From assembly GCF_018991925.1 (NCBI RefSeq), contig NW_024737068.1, positions 11,520,170 through 11,584,169 on the forward strand: 64,000 nt of DNA, written 5' to 3'. Below the pieces are notes generated by a model, which saw only the letters and a program-made list of their open reading frames with translations, ran no database searches and was not told the origin of the DNA. The first letter of the stretch is position 1; each line of letters opens with the position of its first letter. The stretch comes from Homarus americanus. Lineage: Eukaryota > Arthropoda > Malacostraca > Decapoda > Nephropidae. Shown in pieces: positions 10,905-21,607 of this stretch. The position numbers and the translations under genes were made by a program.

Positions 10905-11045
10905 CCTTTACCTGTATCTGTGTCTACAACTGTACCTCTATTGTTTCCTACCGTTGTAACTCTACCTATATATGAACCTATATCTGTATATGTACCTCTA
11001 ATTATACCTGTATCTGTATATAAACTGTACCTGTCCTGCTGTATG
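10905..11045. repeat. Degenerate tandem tgtacctctatctgtat words
   Basis: A 14-18 bp unit such as acctatatctgtatatgt recurs about eight times with many changes. Confidence 0.65.
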
Positions 11046-11053
11046 TGTTATAG

Positions 11054-11055
<2 letters not shown>

Positions 11056-11101
<46 letters not shown>
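11056..11101. repeat. (GT)n microsatellite
   Basis: Uninterrupted run of about 45 bases. Confidence 0.97.
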
Positions 11102-11629
11102 TGCCTTCATGAGTGCCGCCGCGGGAGACGATTACGGGTGTTCACAAGAGATAATCTCCCTGTAGCCTCCCTTGTATTACTTCCTCCTGACGACACACAC
11201 ACATCATCTATTATATCACCCACTCCCCCCTCACAGACACATCATCTTCTCATACTGTTGTTCCTCGCATCAGGTTTTCATGCAGTAGGTTGGGTTGAGT
11301 GGCTCCATAAGGTCACGGGTCAATGGTGGTGGTGTGGGCAGGTTATACACGTGACTCTGGGGTCTTCCTGCCTCATAATAAAAGAATCCGGTCCGTTTAG
11401 TAGTTCATAGGAAGGCTGTCCAGTCACTTGATGTATATTTCTGGTGTAGCAACAAGGTCAGTTAGGTTAGTTTACCACAGGATTCATTTAATTTTTTTGT
11501 AGAGGAATAGATGGTGAAAGAATATTACTGCTGGAAGACTAAAATATACCCATTTTTTACTAAATGGAGAGACAAGTTTAGAGTCTCTTATTCCTTAAAT
11601 TTCTGTTTCTTCATCTTCAAAACACGAGC
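11102..11629. other. Non-coding sequence
   Basis: Mixed-composition sequence with no recognised repeat. Short open frames at 11138-11410 and 11511-11858 have no family resemblance in this part. Confidence 0.45.
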
Positions 11630-12625
11630 CATAACCCAACCTCTCCCTCTAACTATACAGTCACACAGTTCTCCTTACCTCGATCATCTCCAAGGTCATG
11701 GGCTGTGTCGTCAACAAACAGCCAACTACTCACCCCTCACAACACCTGCACCTCCTCCCTTGTTTCTTTCCGGCAGTAATACCACAGACCAGTTTCCTCC
11801 CCTGACTCACACCCTTGACTTTCTTCTTGACAACTACAGTGAATCTTGTTGTACTTGATGGATCTAAACTCTTCAGACTTTCGACAGATTTTGGTATGAG
11901 TCTCTCCTTGCTAAATTTTCCTCTCCCTTATTCTTTAATTTCCCAGATTTCCTTCCTTCTCTCCAGCCTTGTAGAAACTCTCTCTCCCAAAATTGAATCA
12001 CACCTCAGACTTGCACCCCATGTCGTCCCCTGCCACTGAGTCTTTTCCCTATATTTAGCCTTCGTCAGTGCAAGACATTCTGCTGCACTATACCTTCAGT
12101 CTTTTGCAGTGAATAGTTTTGACCACTACATTTGTCTCTCTCTCCCTACACTTTTCATTTGTTTAAGAAGCAACATCCATACAGTATTGGACGGTTCATA
12201 TTATAACAGCATCCTAATCAATAATGGAGTACCTCAAGGTTCAGTTCTTGCTCCTACCCTCATCTCTATCCACCACTCCACCCAGCATCACACATGACTA
12301 AGTTGTTGACACACTTACACCAAAGTTTATCCCCTCACTCCATTCCCTACACCCAGGTAAGTCCCAATCGATCACCTGAATGTCACCAAAGCCCATAACA
12401 CACATATTGGGTTCGATGACTGATACACCAGTAATAATATAACATTCAGTAGCACCAAAACATAAACATTAACTATTTCTCACCCACTAGATTATGGCCA
12501 GCCTCTACCTTCATTCAGTAACACCCACTACCACACCACTCACCAGTCCCCAGTGTTAATATCCTTGGGGGGCTTACTGTAACTGGTAACCTTTCTTGAA
12601 CCATAACTTTTCCGACACACTGTAA
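11630..12625 (+). pseudogene. LINE reverse-transcriptase relic, frameshifted
   Basis: Plus-strand frames read like the fingers and palm of a non-LTR retrotransposon reverse transcriptase. The clearest piece is NNGVPQGSVLAPTL at about 12220-12261, matching the conserved GVPQGSV block. Upstream pieces around 11850-12040 (VLDGSKLF...GMSLSLLNF) look like a decayed version of the LDxxKAFD...LL block. Downstream, FSSTKT and TISHP near 12450-12490 and VNILGG near 12554-12571 resemble the segment after the active site. The FADD active-site block is not recoverable and stops and frameshifts are frequent, so it is dead. It is probably a Jockey/CR1-type element, truncated at both ends. Confidence 0.75.
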
Positions 12626-12851
12626 ACAAAACAAAATAAAATAAATAAAATCCCACCAAAAAACTAGACTGCCTCCTACTGTGTGGGTCAGCTTTTTACC
12701 CTTAACGTGGAGTTGTGTCGGCCCTTACGTGGAGTAATACTGTACTGTGTGGAGGTGATAACGTGAGGCAAATACATTTACCTGTTAGAATTGTGGTTGA
12801 GGGAGAGAGAGAGAGGACGTAAAGCTTGATTTCAAGTGGGAAAATCCGGTG

Positions 12852-12857
<6 letters not shown>

Positions 12858-12906
<49 letters not shown>
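12858..12906. repeat. (GT)n microsatellite
   Basis: About 24 GT units. Confidence 0.97.
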
Positions 12907-12908
<2 letters not shown>

Positions 12909-12989
12909 AACCATACATTCACACATCTCAAAGAGCTAAGTGTATATATTTCAGTGCAGACGATAGTTGCCTTCACATAACTGTACCAA

Positions 12990-13121
12990 GTGTGAGCCAA
13001 TGACACCATCACCACCGACACCACCACCATCACCTCCACACAGTAACCCTTGTCACCACCAACGCTACCACACCAACATTGTCGCCACCAACACTACCAC
13101 ACCATCATCATCATCATCATC
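12990..13121. repeat. ACC-rich and (ATC)n low-complexity sequence
   Basis: Degenerate acc/cac words end in a short (ATC)n run at 13102-13121 that abuts the LINE 3' end. Confidence 0.85.
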
Positions 13122-13348
13122 GTTTAGGAGGGAGATAGGAAGAAACTGGTTCACAAATAGGGTGGTGGACGAGTGGAACAAGCTTAGCAACTTTGTAGTA
13201 AGTGCTGGAACGCTGGAAAGTTTCAAAAGGAGGCTAGATAGATTCATGGATGATAGAGAGTGGTAGTAACTCTCGACAGGAGCTGCCATGCACAGGCCAA
13301 CCGGCCTATTGCAGACTCCTTATTTTCTTATGTTCTTATGTTCTTATC
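13122..13348 (+). mobile_element. 5'-truncated LINE: end of the RT reading frame plus 3' UTR and tail
   Basis: The frame from 13123 reads FRREIGRNWFTNRVVDEWNK and continues through an LxxFKRRLDRFM block to a stop at 13264-13266. FxNRVVxxWNxL followed by FKxRLDxxM is the usual C-terminal signature of CR1-like and related LINE polyproteins. The 3' UTR (13267-13330) contains ggccaaccggcctattgcag and ends in a short tail of repeated ttatgttc units at 13325-13347. Only the last ~47 codons remain, as expected from incomplete reverse transcription. The relic at 43530-43735 may be the preceding part of the same family. Confidence 0.85.
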
Positions 13349-13901
13349 ACCACCCTGACAGTCATCTCTATCGTAACATCATCTTATCTGAGGTAGAGTC
13401 TCAGCGCAACAGTGATATCCTTTTGCTCACCATTTTTGTCTCGTAAAAAAAATCTCCATTTAAGGGAATTTATTCACTTACGAACATTAAAGAAACATTT
13501 GTCCGGAGTCTCTAAGGTTCATACAGTGCAATAGGTTCTCCCCTATATTCCCTTCCCCCTCACCCCTCCCCTAGATCCTGGCTGGTGATGTCAGAACTCA
13601 ACTGACTTACATTACACTACAAAGATAACATCCAGAATGGCGTTTAAGTTGCACTGAGACTCTATCGTTGCCTCATTCTTTCTTCTGCCACCAATCAGTG
13701 AGAAAATTATCATATTGTAAGATCCTTTGAGAATCTATCAATGAATCACAACCTCAATCAGCCAATCAGAGGCGCTGGAAAGTCTCCTGTTAAGGTGAAA
13801 AATCAACGTAAGATCTTTTATTGAGAATCTTATCCTTGTGTTACGGTACGTCACACCTTGTGGTTGGTAGTACCTCCGTCACCTGGCTGGTGTGACGCCC
13901 C
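13349..13901. other. Non-coding sequence, possible short-TIR element
   Basis: No coding potential. The word tagagtctcagcgcaac at 13395-13411 is nearly inverted at 13640-13656 (gttgcactgagactcta), which could mark a small MITE, but no target duplication was found. Confidence 0.4.
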
Positions 13902-14000
13902 NNNNNNNNNNNNNNNNNNNNNNNNNNNNNNNNNNNNNNNNNNNNNNNNNNNNNNNNNNNNNNNNNNNNNNNNNNNNNNNNNNNNNNNNNNNNNNNNNNN
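13902..14000. other. Assembly gap (about 100 N)
   Basis: Run of 99 undetermined bases, a scaffold join. Confidence 0.99.
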
Positions 14001-14500
14001 TATCAAACTTGTATATTAAAGGATACAAGGCCACTGTGATTACTGACCTCTCTAGCACGGGGTCTATGGCTCTAGCCTCAGCTGTCTCCATGATAATCCA
14101 CCACTGTTTATGAGCCACTAAAGGTACACACGTTCAGGTATACTGAAGGTAAGTTTATAATGCATGTGAGAAAATACTAAAATACGTATAATTCAATTTA
14201 TTTTTTTTTATTTTTTTTTGTAATATAATTAAAAAAAACCGAAAGGAGACATTTTTGGACACCTTGTATACATTAGAGGTGTGGAGGGCGGGAGGAAAAT
14301 ATAAATGGGTTATTTTCAGGCTGTTAAATAAAGATTTTCCTTTATATCCTCCAACAACATTGTCATTTTTCTTACTAATGTCGACGTTGTGGGCCGTTGG
14401 AGGGGGGAAAACACACATTAGTAGTATACAGTAAATATTATTCATGGATTTTTTTTTTAAGAATTTCGTGACGTAGACATATACTGTACATATTTACTTT
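14001..14500. other. AT-rich non-coding sequence
   Basis: Contains several T and A homopolymer runs. No gene or family recognised. Confidence 0.5.
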
Positions 14501-14503
14501 CTC

Positions 14504-14562
14504 TCTGTCTGTCTGTCTCTCTGTCTGTCTGTCTCTCTGTCTGTCTGTCTCTCTGTCCGTCC
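14504..14562. repeat. (CTGT)n-rich microsatellite
   Basis: Alternating ctgt and ctct tetranucleotides in a 16-bp higher-order pattern. Confidence 0.93.
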
Positions 14563-14803
14563 GATATTGTCACTAACATCATCAAAGCTGTGGTTCACCT
14601 GTGTTCACGAATCATTTAAGTTAAAAATATTCTTAAATTCTGATCGATAAGTTATCCTCTTCTCTTGTTGGGGAGCTGAAGGAATGTGAAAAGGTGCGAT
14701 GTTTACTGAAATAATATATCACTCACGGGTTACTGCTCTTATACACACTTGATACTGCAGTGATTCTCTCCACTACTTGTCTACCTTACAGATGGTGATG
14801 TAG

Positions 14804-15064
14804 TGTCTCACCTGTAGTATCTCACCTGTAGTGTCTCACCTGTAGTATCTTACCTGTAGTGTCTAACCTATAGTATGTCAAGTGTAGTATCTATCCTGCA
14901 TTACCTCACCTGTAATATCTCACCTGTAATACCTCACCTGTATTACCTCACCTGTAATATCTCACCTGTAATTCCTCATCAGTATTACTTCACCCCTGTT
15001 ACCTCACCTATATTACCTCATCAGTATTACCTCACTTGTATTAACTCACCTGTAACATCTCATC
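14804..15064. repeat. 14-bp minisatellite kept in exact register
   Basis: About 18 consecutive 14-base units of the type tatctcacctgtag, tacctcacctgtaa. The copies differ by many substitutions but almost no insertions or deletions, so the period is preserved throughout. The short leucine/serine frames here are accidental. Confidence 0.9.
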
Positions 15065-15480
15065 TTTGTTTGTTACAGCCTCAGTCAGGAGTGAAGAGCA
15101 ATTTTTGCCCCCGAGTGATATTGTAACTCCAACCCCAAACGTATATAACAATTTATCCAGAGTTTGGGAATGGTTGCTGCAGGTGAGGTGTATATACGAG
15201 GTCACCATTAGTAAGAGTGTACAGACGATGGACAGCTTGTGTGTAGACGGTGACATACAACAGCCAGAGGACTTTTGTGTGTGTGTGTGTTGTAATGGAC
15301 TCCCCTCTCACTCGCACACACACACTACATCACCGAACACAGGAAATAAATTACACGTCTTAACTCAAGGGTATTTTTTTTGTTACTGTACATTGGTTTA
15401 ACACTCTATGATAGTCATCTGTCTTTTGCTGTTTGTATACAATCACTGTTGGCATCCAGGCACCCACTGTTGGCACTCAG
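15065..15480. other. Non-coding sequence with short (GT)n/(AC)n runs
   Basis: A GT run near 15275-15290 and an AC run near 15314-15326 are present. A 111-codon frame spanning 15066-15401 contains those repeats and shows no family resemblance. Confidence 0.45.
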
Positions 15481-15483
15481 GTC

Positions 15484-15745
15484 AACAGGAGAGGGGCAGG
15501 AACGGGGGAAAAGAGACGGGAGTTGAAATGGGGATGGGGCAAAAGAGAAGGATGTTGAAAGGGAGGAAAAGGGGAAAGAGAGAGGGAAGTTGAAATGGGT
15601 AAAAGGGGGAGGGAGGGAAGTTGAAATGTGGGAAGGGGGGGGGGAGAAGGGAGTTGAAATGTGGGTAGGGAGAGAGGGAAGTTGAAATAGGGGAAGAGGG
15701 GGGGGGGGCAAAGGGAGAGAGGGTAGAGGAAGGGAAATTCTCACC
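15484..15745. repeat. Purine-rich repeat with gttgaaatg words
   Basis: Five or six copies of a G/A-rich unit ending gggagttgaaatgggg at irregular spacing (30-60 bases), with G homopolymers up to nine. The minus-strand proline/leucine/phenylalanine-rich frames come from it. Confidence 0.85.
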
Positions 15746-16180
15746 CAATAGGACATTTAAAACACCATTATCGTCTTCCTCAGTTTCCAAATTGGACGTT
15801 TCTCTGGCGCATGATTGAACTTTGTTTTCTGTTTGGGACTAAATTGAGCTCCATAAGGGACTTATTAGGGACTACACACAGACACACACACAGAGTTTGC
15901 GAAATTATTGGTAAATTTGGTAATAAAAATAGGAAGTCAATTTGGTGTATATAGGAACCAATGTTGTGTAAATATGGACCATCATTGTGTATCATGGACG
16001 AGAAAAAAAAAAGAATAAAATGTGGACAAGTTAATGAAATTATGGAAATTGGCGTAAAAGTGGAGAAAACATGGAAAATGGGGGTTAAATAGGGGGAAAT
16101 AATTGGCCACACTTATAATGACATCTGTTGGCCACAAGTGAGGATAGTATCAGTTGGCCACAGTCAGGATTACACACACA
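15746..16180. other. Non-coding sequence with weak internal repetition
   Basis: Words such as gtgtatatggaccaatgttg, tggacatca and ggccacag recur loosely. No gene. Confidence 0.4.
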
Positions 16181-16189
16181 GATACTTCT

Positions 16190-16300
16190 CCCGACATACA
16201 CCACACACACACACACACACACACCACTCCAACACACAAGCACCTTTTCCACACACAAACAACACCCACAAACACAACCTTCCACACTTAGACACTTCCT
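16190..16300. repeat. (AC)n-rich low-complexity sequence
   Basis: Interrupted cacaca runs, clearest at 16201-16223. Confidence 0.85.
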
Positions 16301-16431
16301 CCCAATATACAAACAAACAAATAAACAAATAAAGGAACAAATAACACAGTGGGTCGGGTGTGCAAAAATTCCCATCAAATTTTATCTGGTCTCTCGGCGT
16401 TCCCACGGAGGGCGGAAGTGGAGGCAATATT

Positions 16432-16510
16432 TATAATTATTTTTATTATTATATTTTATTGCTGTTGTTGTTGTTTGGTGTTGTTTGTTGTTGTTATTGT
16501 TGTTGTTGAA
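16432..16510. repeat. (ATT)n/(GTT)n microsatellite
   Basis: Short degenerate trinucleotide run. Confidence 0.85.
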
Positions 16511-16627
16511 GAGAAAGCTAAAAGAATGAGAATGTTCATATTGAGGGGAGAGGTATTTTTACTTTCACTCACACACTTGCATTGGCTTTCACTTACACTT
16601 ACTTTCTCTCACACTCTCACCTTCACA

Positions 16628-16712
16628 CACACACTACACTATACTACACTACACTACATTACACTACACTACACTACAATACACTACACTACACTACACT
16701 ACACTACACTTA
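16628..16712. repeat. (ACACT)n pentanucleotide array
   Basis: About 16 copies of actac/acact with a few single-base variants. Confidence 0.95.
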
Positions 16713-16806
16713 CCTACTCTGCTGGACGGAAATGGAAGTGAAAATTTGAAACAGCATAATAACGGGAAGAGGAAACAGACACACCAAGGGGACAGCTCGG
16801 CCTGAA

Positions 16807-17390
16807 TTGTCGCACACCTCAATATTCCCTGTCGCACACCTCAATATTCACTGTCGCACACCTCAATATTTCCTGTCGCACACCTCAACATTCCCTGTCG
16901 CACACCTCAATATTCACTGTCGCACACCTCTATATCCACTGTCGCACACCTCTATATCCACTGTCGCACACCTCTATATCCACTGTCGCACACCTCTATA
17001 TCCACTGTCGCACGCTACCATATTCACTGTCGCACACCTCTATATCCACTGTCGCACTCTATATCCACTGTCGCACCTCAATATTCACTATCGCACACCT
17101 CTATATTCACTGTCCTTTTCTTCAATATTCACTGTCGCACACTTCCAATATTCCCTGTCGCACACCTCAATATTCCCTGTCGCACACCTCAATATTCACT
17201 GTCGCACACCTCAATATTCCCTGTCGCACACCTCAATATTCCATGTCGCACACTTCAATATTCCCTGTCGCACACCTCAATATTCCCTGTCGCACACCTC
17301 AATATTCCCTGTCGCACACCTCTATATCCGCTGTCGCACGCTTCCATATTCACTATCGCACAGCTCAATATTCACTATCGCACCCGGCCA
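16807..17390. repeat. 22-bp minisatellite, about 26 copies
   Basis: The unit is tgtcgcacacctcaatattc plus two bases. Variants differ at the positions reading ccct/cact and caatattc/tatatcca. Copies 16917-17080 mainly carry the tatatcca variant and the flanks the caatattc variant. A 234-codon frame runs through because three units make an open 66-base cycle. It is an array translation. Confidence 0.95.
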
Positions 17391-17541
17391 TCTACACAGC
17401 CGCCATCACTCCCTCAGTAATCGGATAAACGTGAAACATTACATAACTACCGACAACTTGGCTCGTGTCTCAACCAAAGCCGGGAGTGACGGCGTGTGCG
17501 AAAGGCATTAACCGGACCAGGTCTTGACCCTTATACGAGGA

Positions 17542-17549
17542 AACACACA

Positions 17550-17590
<41 letters not shown>
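17542..17590. repeat. (AC)n microsatellite
   Basis: AC run with one acatac interruption. Confidence 0.97.
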
Positions 17591-17593
<3 letters not shown>

Positions 17594-18000
17594 GCCAGGT
17601 GTATGATGAATTAAATACAGTGAGTTAATAAGTACGATATGTTTAAGCATGTGGGTGGCAGCAAGGGACCGATGCGTTGGCGGGCATATGACGCATGAAT
17701 CTAGTATGCCGGAAAGTTACTACCAATGATATATTCAACCAGACTTGTGTTGGCATTCAGGCGACTCACTACTGGATGTATGGCGAATGAATCGTAAATT
17801 TCTGAGTTCTGAATTACGATACTTTTTAACCATAGAGGATAACAAGTGAGAAACGACACGCTGCCAAGTATACGATGAATCTTATCTATATACCGTACAC
17901 CCGATTCTTTGCTTAACTTAACCTAACCAAGTATAAAGCCCAGTACGATACTTTCAACCTACTGCCAGGCATATGATGAATCACGGTAACTTACTGACGA
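17591..18000. repeat. Dispersed degenerate repeat around ccaggtatatgatgaat
   Basis: Versions of this word appear near 17594 (gccaggtgtatgatgaat), 17684, 17773, 17856 and 17965 at spacings of about 80-110 bases. The copies have diverged strongly, suggesting an old tandem repeat with a ~90-bp unit. No gene. Confidence 0.55.
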
Positions 18001-18191
18001 TTTTTTTTGGCAGTGGGAGAGAGTTGCTGGCTAAGTTATAGGAGTTAGGGAGTCAACATACAGACAGACAGACACGTATGGTAGTTATATAATCCCTTTT
18101 AGAGATTTGTATCATATTACATTATTTTTGTTTTGTTTTATTTTATTATAATAACTGTCCAGATCCTTAATACTCTTACATACACCATTCA

Positions 18192-18196
<5 letters not shown>

Positions 18197-18249
<53 letters not shown>
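18197..18249. repeat. (CT)n microsatellite
   Basis: Uninterrupted dinucleotide run. Confidence 0.97.
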
Positions 18250-18251
<2 letters not shown>

Positions 18252-18800
18252 ATACAACTTTAATACCTAACTATACAAACGACTCTGAGTTATACACACT
18301 CAATGTCTATTTCCCCCCTCCCCCCCCCACACACACACACAATCTTTATCAGTTTACTCAATTTAATTAAATAATACAAACCATTATCTCTTATATATTA
18401 TTTTTCCTTTCTTTCTTTCAACTGGCTGGTTATTAATGTGTACAGGCAAGGTATACACGGTTAAATTAATCTCCCGCCATCCATCGCCACCGAATTAATT
18501 ATGCACGAATCACGGTAAATCAGAATCTCGGTAAATCAAAATTTTTTGGGGGGCGTCAGATGCAAGCGTAGTTAAATTAACATTGGTTACCCGTGAGTTA
18601 TGAATCCTCAGTCCGTGTGAAAAATGGCGCGCGCCGTATGATGTAAATAAACACTGGGTGACGTGGCGAGTTCTGATTGGTTCTTGGGAGAGCTTATGGG
18701 TGATTGGTTAGGTGTTATAATGTGATTAGTAATAGGTGAAGAGGATTGGAGAATTTCAGACTTAGGAATTGGTCGGGTTAATTCGGATTTTGATAAAATT
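18250..18800. other. Non-coding sequence
   Basis: Short AC run at 18329-18342 and a T/C-rich stretch near 18400. Words attggtt recur at 18677, 18704 and 18772, leading into the ATTGG-bearing array downstream. No gene seen. Confidence 0.45.
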
Positions 18801-18801
18801 G

Positions 18802-18964
18802 AGACCCGACCCGACCTGACCCGACCAAACCCGACCCGACCTGACCTGACCTTACCCGACCCGACCAGACACGACCTAACCTGACCCTACCCAACCCGAC
18901 CCGACCCGGCCGACCCGACCCGACCGACCGACCCGACCTGACCTTACCCGACCCGACCCGACCA
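18802..18964. repeat. (CCCGA)n pentanucleotide array with CCTGA variants
   Basis: About 30 copies of cccga/cctga. It resembles the CCTAA telomere pentamer in length and phase but with G at the fourth position. Confidence 0.95.
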
Positions 18965-18990
18965 AGGCTGTATGAGAGTCAATATTTTAG

Positions 18991-19207
18991 GGTTACAGGT
19001 GATTGGTACGGTGATTAAGGGCTTAAAGGTGATTGGTTCGGTGATTAAGGGCTTACAGGGGATTGGTTCGGTGATTAGGTGCTTAAAGGTGATTGGTTCG
19101 GTGATTAAGGGCTTAAAGGTGATTGGTTCGGTGATTAAGGGCTTAAAGGTGATTGGTTCGGTGATTTGAGTGAGGCAACAAGTTCGGGCTTACAGGTGAT
19201 TGGTCAA
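18991..19207. repeat. 30-bp array, six copies plus a partial
   Basis: Six exact-register units (18991-19170) of the type gcttaaaggtgattggttcg followed by gtgattaagg, then a partial at 19189-19207. Each unit contains ATTGG, the inverted CCAAT word. The unit length is a multiple of three, so a decapeptide IKGLKVIGSV repeats in a 65-codon frame, with no sign that it is expressed. Confidence 0.93.
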
Positions 19208-19253
19208 GGGTTTCTGTAAGTGATTGTGGTGTTTAAGTACAATTTGAAGTGTG

Positions 19254-19300
19254 CGTGCGTGCGTGTGTGTGTGTGTGTGTTTGTGTGAGTTTGTGTGTTG
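19254..19300. repeat. (GT)n-rich microsatellite
   Basis: Short run with gtgc and gttt interruptions. Confidence 0.9.
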
Positions 19301-19347
19301 AATAAGGGAGATTGGGGGTCGGGCTAATTTTTTATGGGAAGGAATCA

Positions 19348-19500
<153 letters not shown>

Positions 19501-19636
19501 TACAGAATATTACCCACTACATTTATTAACAGGAATCGCTCCAGTTAACTTGACAAACTCTCAACATATCAATAATATGTATATATATATATTTTACTGT
19601 GTATATTAATATTGGGTACCTGAGAGATTGTCACTT

Positions 19637-19755
19637 ATGTCTCTGTCTGTCTGTCTGTCTATCTGTCTGTTTCTGAATGTGTATGTGTCTTGTCTGCCTG
19701 TCTATCTGTCGGTCTGTCTGTCTGTCTGTTGTTTGTTTATCTGTCTGTCACTGTT
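19637..19755. repeat. (CTGT)n microsatellite
   Basis: Interrupted tetranucleotide run. Minus-phase cysteine-rich frames derive from it. Confidence 0.93.
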
Positions 19756-20020
19756 TATGTTTATGTGTATGAATATGTATGTTTCTTTGCATGTTTATAG
19801 GACTAAGTGTATACATATAAATGGGAAAAGAAAGATTACTGTATGTATGAGTGTATATGAGTAAGTGTATGTATGGGTGTATCTGTGTATGCGTTTATGT
19901 ATGTATAGATGGAAGAAGGAACATGAACTGAACATACAAATTATTATAGTTTACAGTTGATGGCCCGGTTTGGTCTCTTGCCATACTGTGTGAGGTTACA
20001 TAGGCCTCGTGGTGCAGTAA
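19756..20020. other. Non-coding sequence rich in tatgtatg words
   Basis: Loose tetranucleotide repetition (atgt/gtat) to about 19915, then about 100 bases with nothing recognised. Confidence 0.45.
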
Positions 20021-20025
20021 CTCGT

Positions 20026-20549
20026 GTCCTCGGGTGTTGACATGAAGGACCTGTAACTCGTCCTCGGGTGTTGACATGAAGGACCTGTAACTCGTCCTCG
20101 GGTGTTGACATGAAGGACCTGTAACTCGTCCTCGGGTGTTGACATGAAGGACCTGTAACTCGTGTCCTCGGGTGTTGACATGAAGGACCTGTAACTCGTC
20201 CTCGGGTGTTGACGGACCTGCGTGTCCCGGTGTGACAGAGGACCAACCGTGTGAAAGGCCTAACCCTTGGTGTTAAAGACCTGTAACCGTCCCGGTGTTG
20301 ACGAAGGACCCTCGTCCTCGGTGTTGACATGAAGGACCCTGTAACTGTCCTCAAGTGCTGACATGAAGGACCTGTAACTCTGTGTCCTCGGGTGTTGACA
20401 TGAAGGACCCTGTAATCCGTCCTCGGGTGTTGACATGAAGGACCTGTAACTCGTCCTCGGGTGTTGACATGAAGGACCTGTAACTCGTGTCCTCGGGTGT
20501 TGACATGAAGGACCTGTAACTCGTCCTCGGGTGTTGACATGAAGGACCT
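20026..20549. repeat. 34-bp minisatellite with a scrambled middle
   Basis: The unit reads tcgtcctcgggtgttgacat followed by gaaggacctgtaac, in 34- and 36-base forms that differ by an extra gt. Copies at 20030-20212 and 20361-20549 are nearly identical, while 20213-20360 has many one- to three-base losses. That pattern suggests unpolished long-read sequence as much as biology. The 202-codon minus-strand frame is an array translation. Confidence 0.92.
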
Positions 20550-20771
20550 CACGGGGTCATGGAGGCGCCGTGTCCCTTCATTTGGTAGTATTTTTTTTAA
20601 GTCTATTTGTGTTTATGTTTGTGTTTGTAAGTGTCCATGTTTTTAAATAATTCGTGTGTTTGTCTGTGAGTTTGTTTGTTTGCTTTCCTAAGACTATTCG
20701 TTAAATTAGTGAGAGTTTGCATGCTAATCAGGGAGAGTGCTGGTGTGTGTTAACCAGGATTCGTGTATTGG

Positions 20772-20782
20772 ATGTGTGTGTG

Positions 20783-20837
<55 letters not shown>

Positions 20838-20862
20838 GTGTGTGTGTGTGTGTGTATGTGGT
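20772..20862. repeat. (GT)n microsatellite
   Basis: GT run with gttt and tata interruptions. Confidence 0.96.
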
Positions 20863-20879
20863 GTCCAGGTGTGTCTGTC

Positions 20880-21084
20880 TCCGCTCCGCTCCGCCTGCCT
20901 GCCCGCCTGCCTGCTCCGCTCCGGCCCACCCGCCCGACTGCCCACCTGCCCGCTCCGCCCGCTCCGCCCGCCCGCCTCCTGCCCGCCTCCGCTCCGCCTG
21001 CCCGTCCGTCTGCCCGCCTGCCCGCCCGCCTCCGCCTCGGCCTGCCTGCCTGCCTGCCTGTCTGTCTGCCTGCCTGCCTGCCTG
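20880..21084. repeat. (CCGC/CTGC)n GC-rich microsatellite
   Basis: Tetra/pentanucleotide words ctgcctgcc, ctccgccc and cgcctgccc, strongly C-rich on the plus strand. It stands out from the AT-rich surroundings. Ala/Pro/Gly-rich frames are compositional. Confidence 0.95.
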
Positions 21085-21590
21085 TGTATGACTATTATAC
21101 ACAAAAGCTAAAACATTAAAACAACTTTCCTACACAAGAGCATCTTTTTTAACACACTCACGCTCCGACTTTCACCTCACTTTCTAAAACTATGGAATTT
21201 TCCTTAAGTGAAAGTTCATGTGAGTTTCCCTTATATTAAAGTTGTGTAGGACAAGGAGGCATTTTACCTTTATATTTTCTTATTGTACTTATTATTTTTA
21301 TTTTGGAATTTTAGTTTTCGTGGACTCGGGTTTTTCCTGGATTTTTTATTCTACAGGATTCTGAACACTCGTTGAATTTCGATTTTGTAGATGATATTAA
21401 TTTTTGAGTGATGTTTTTCTTAGTATTCTAATTTATTTCCTCTGGTTTTATAATTTATGGTTTGAATTAATATTTGTTTATAATGATAATTTTCCTGGAT
21501 TGTTTCATTTTCCTGGATCTTAAATTTTGTGTATTATATGACCTTATTTTGCAGGGATCTTTTTTTCCTTTTAAATTTACTTTTATTTGT
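21085..21590. other. AT-rich non-coding sequence
   Basis: Words ttttcctgga recur at 21326, 21490 and 21510. No gene or known family. Confidence 0.45.
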
Positions 21591-21607
21591 GTATATCTTC
21601 CTGGTTT

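Noticed and set aside
16807..17511. 234-codon protein
   Set aside because: It is a 22-bp minisatellite read through by three-unit cycles.
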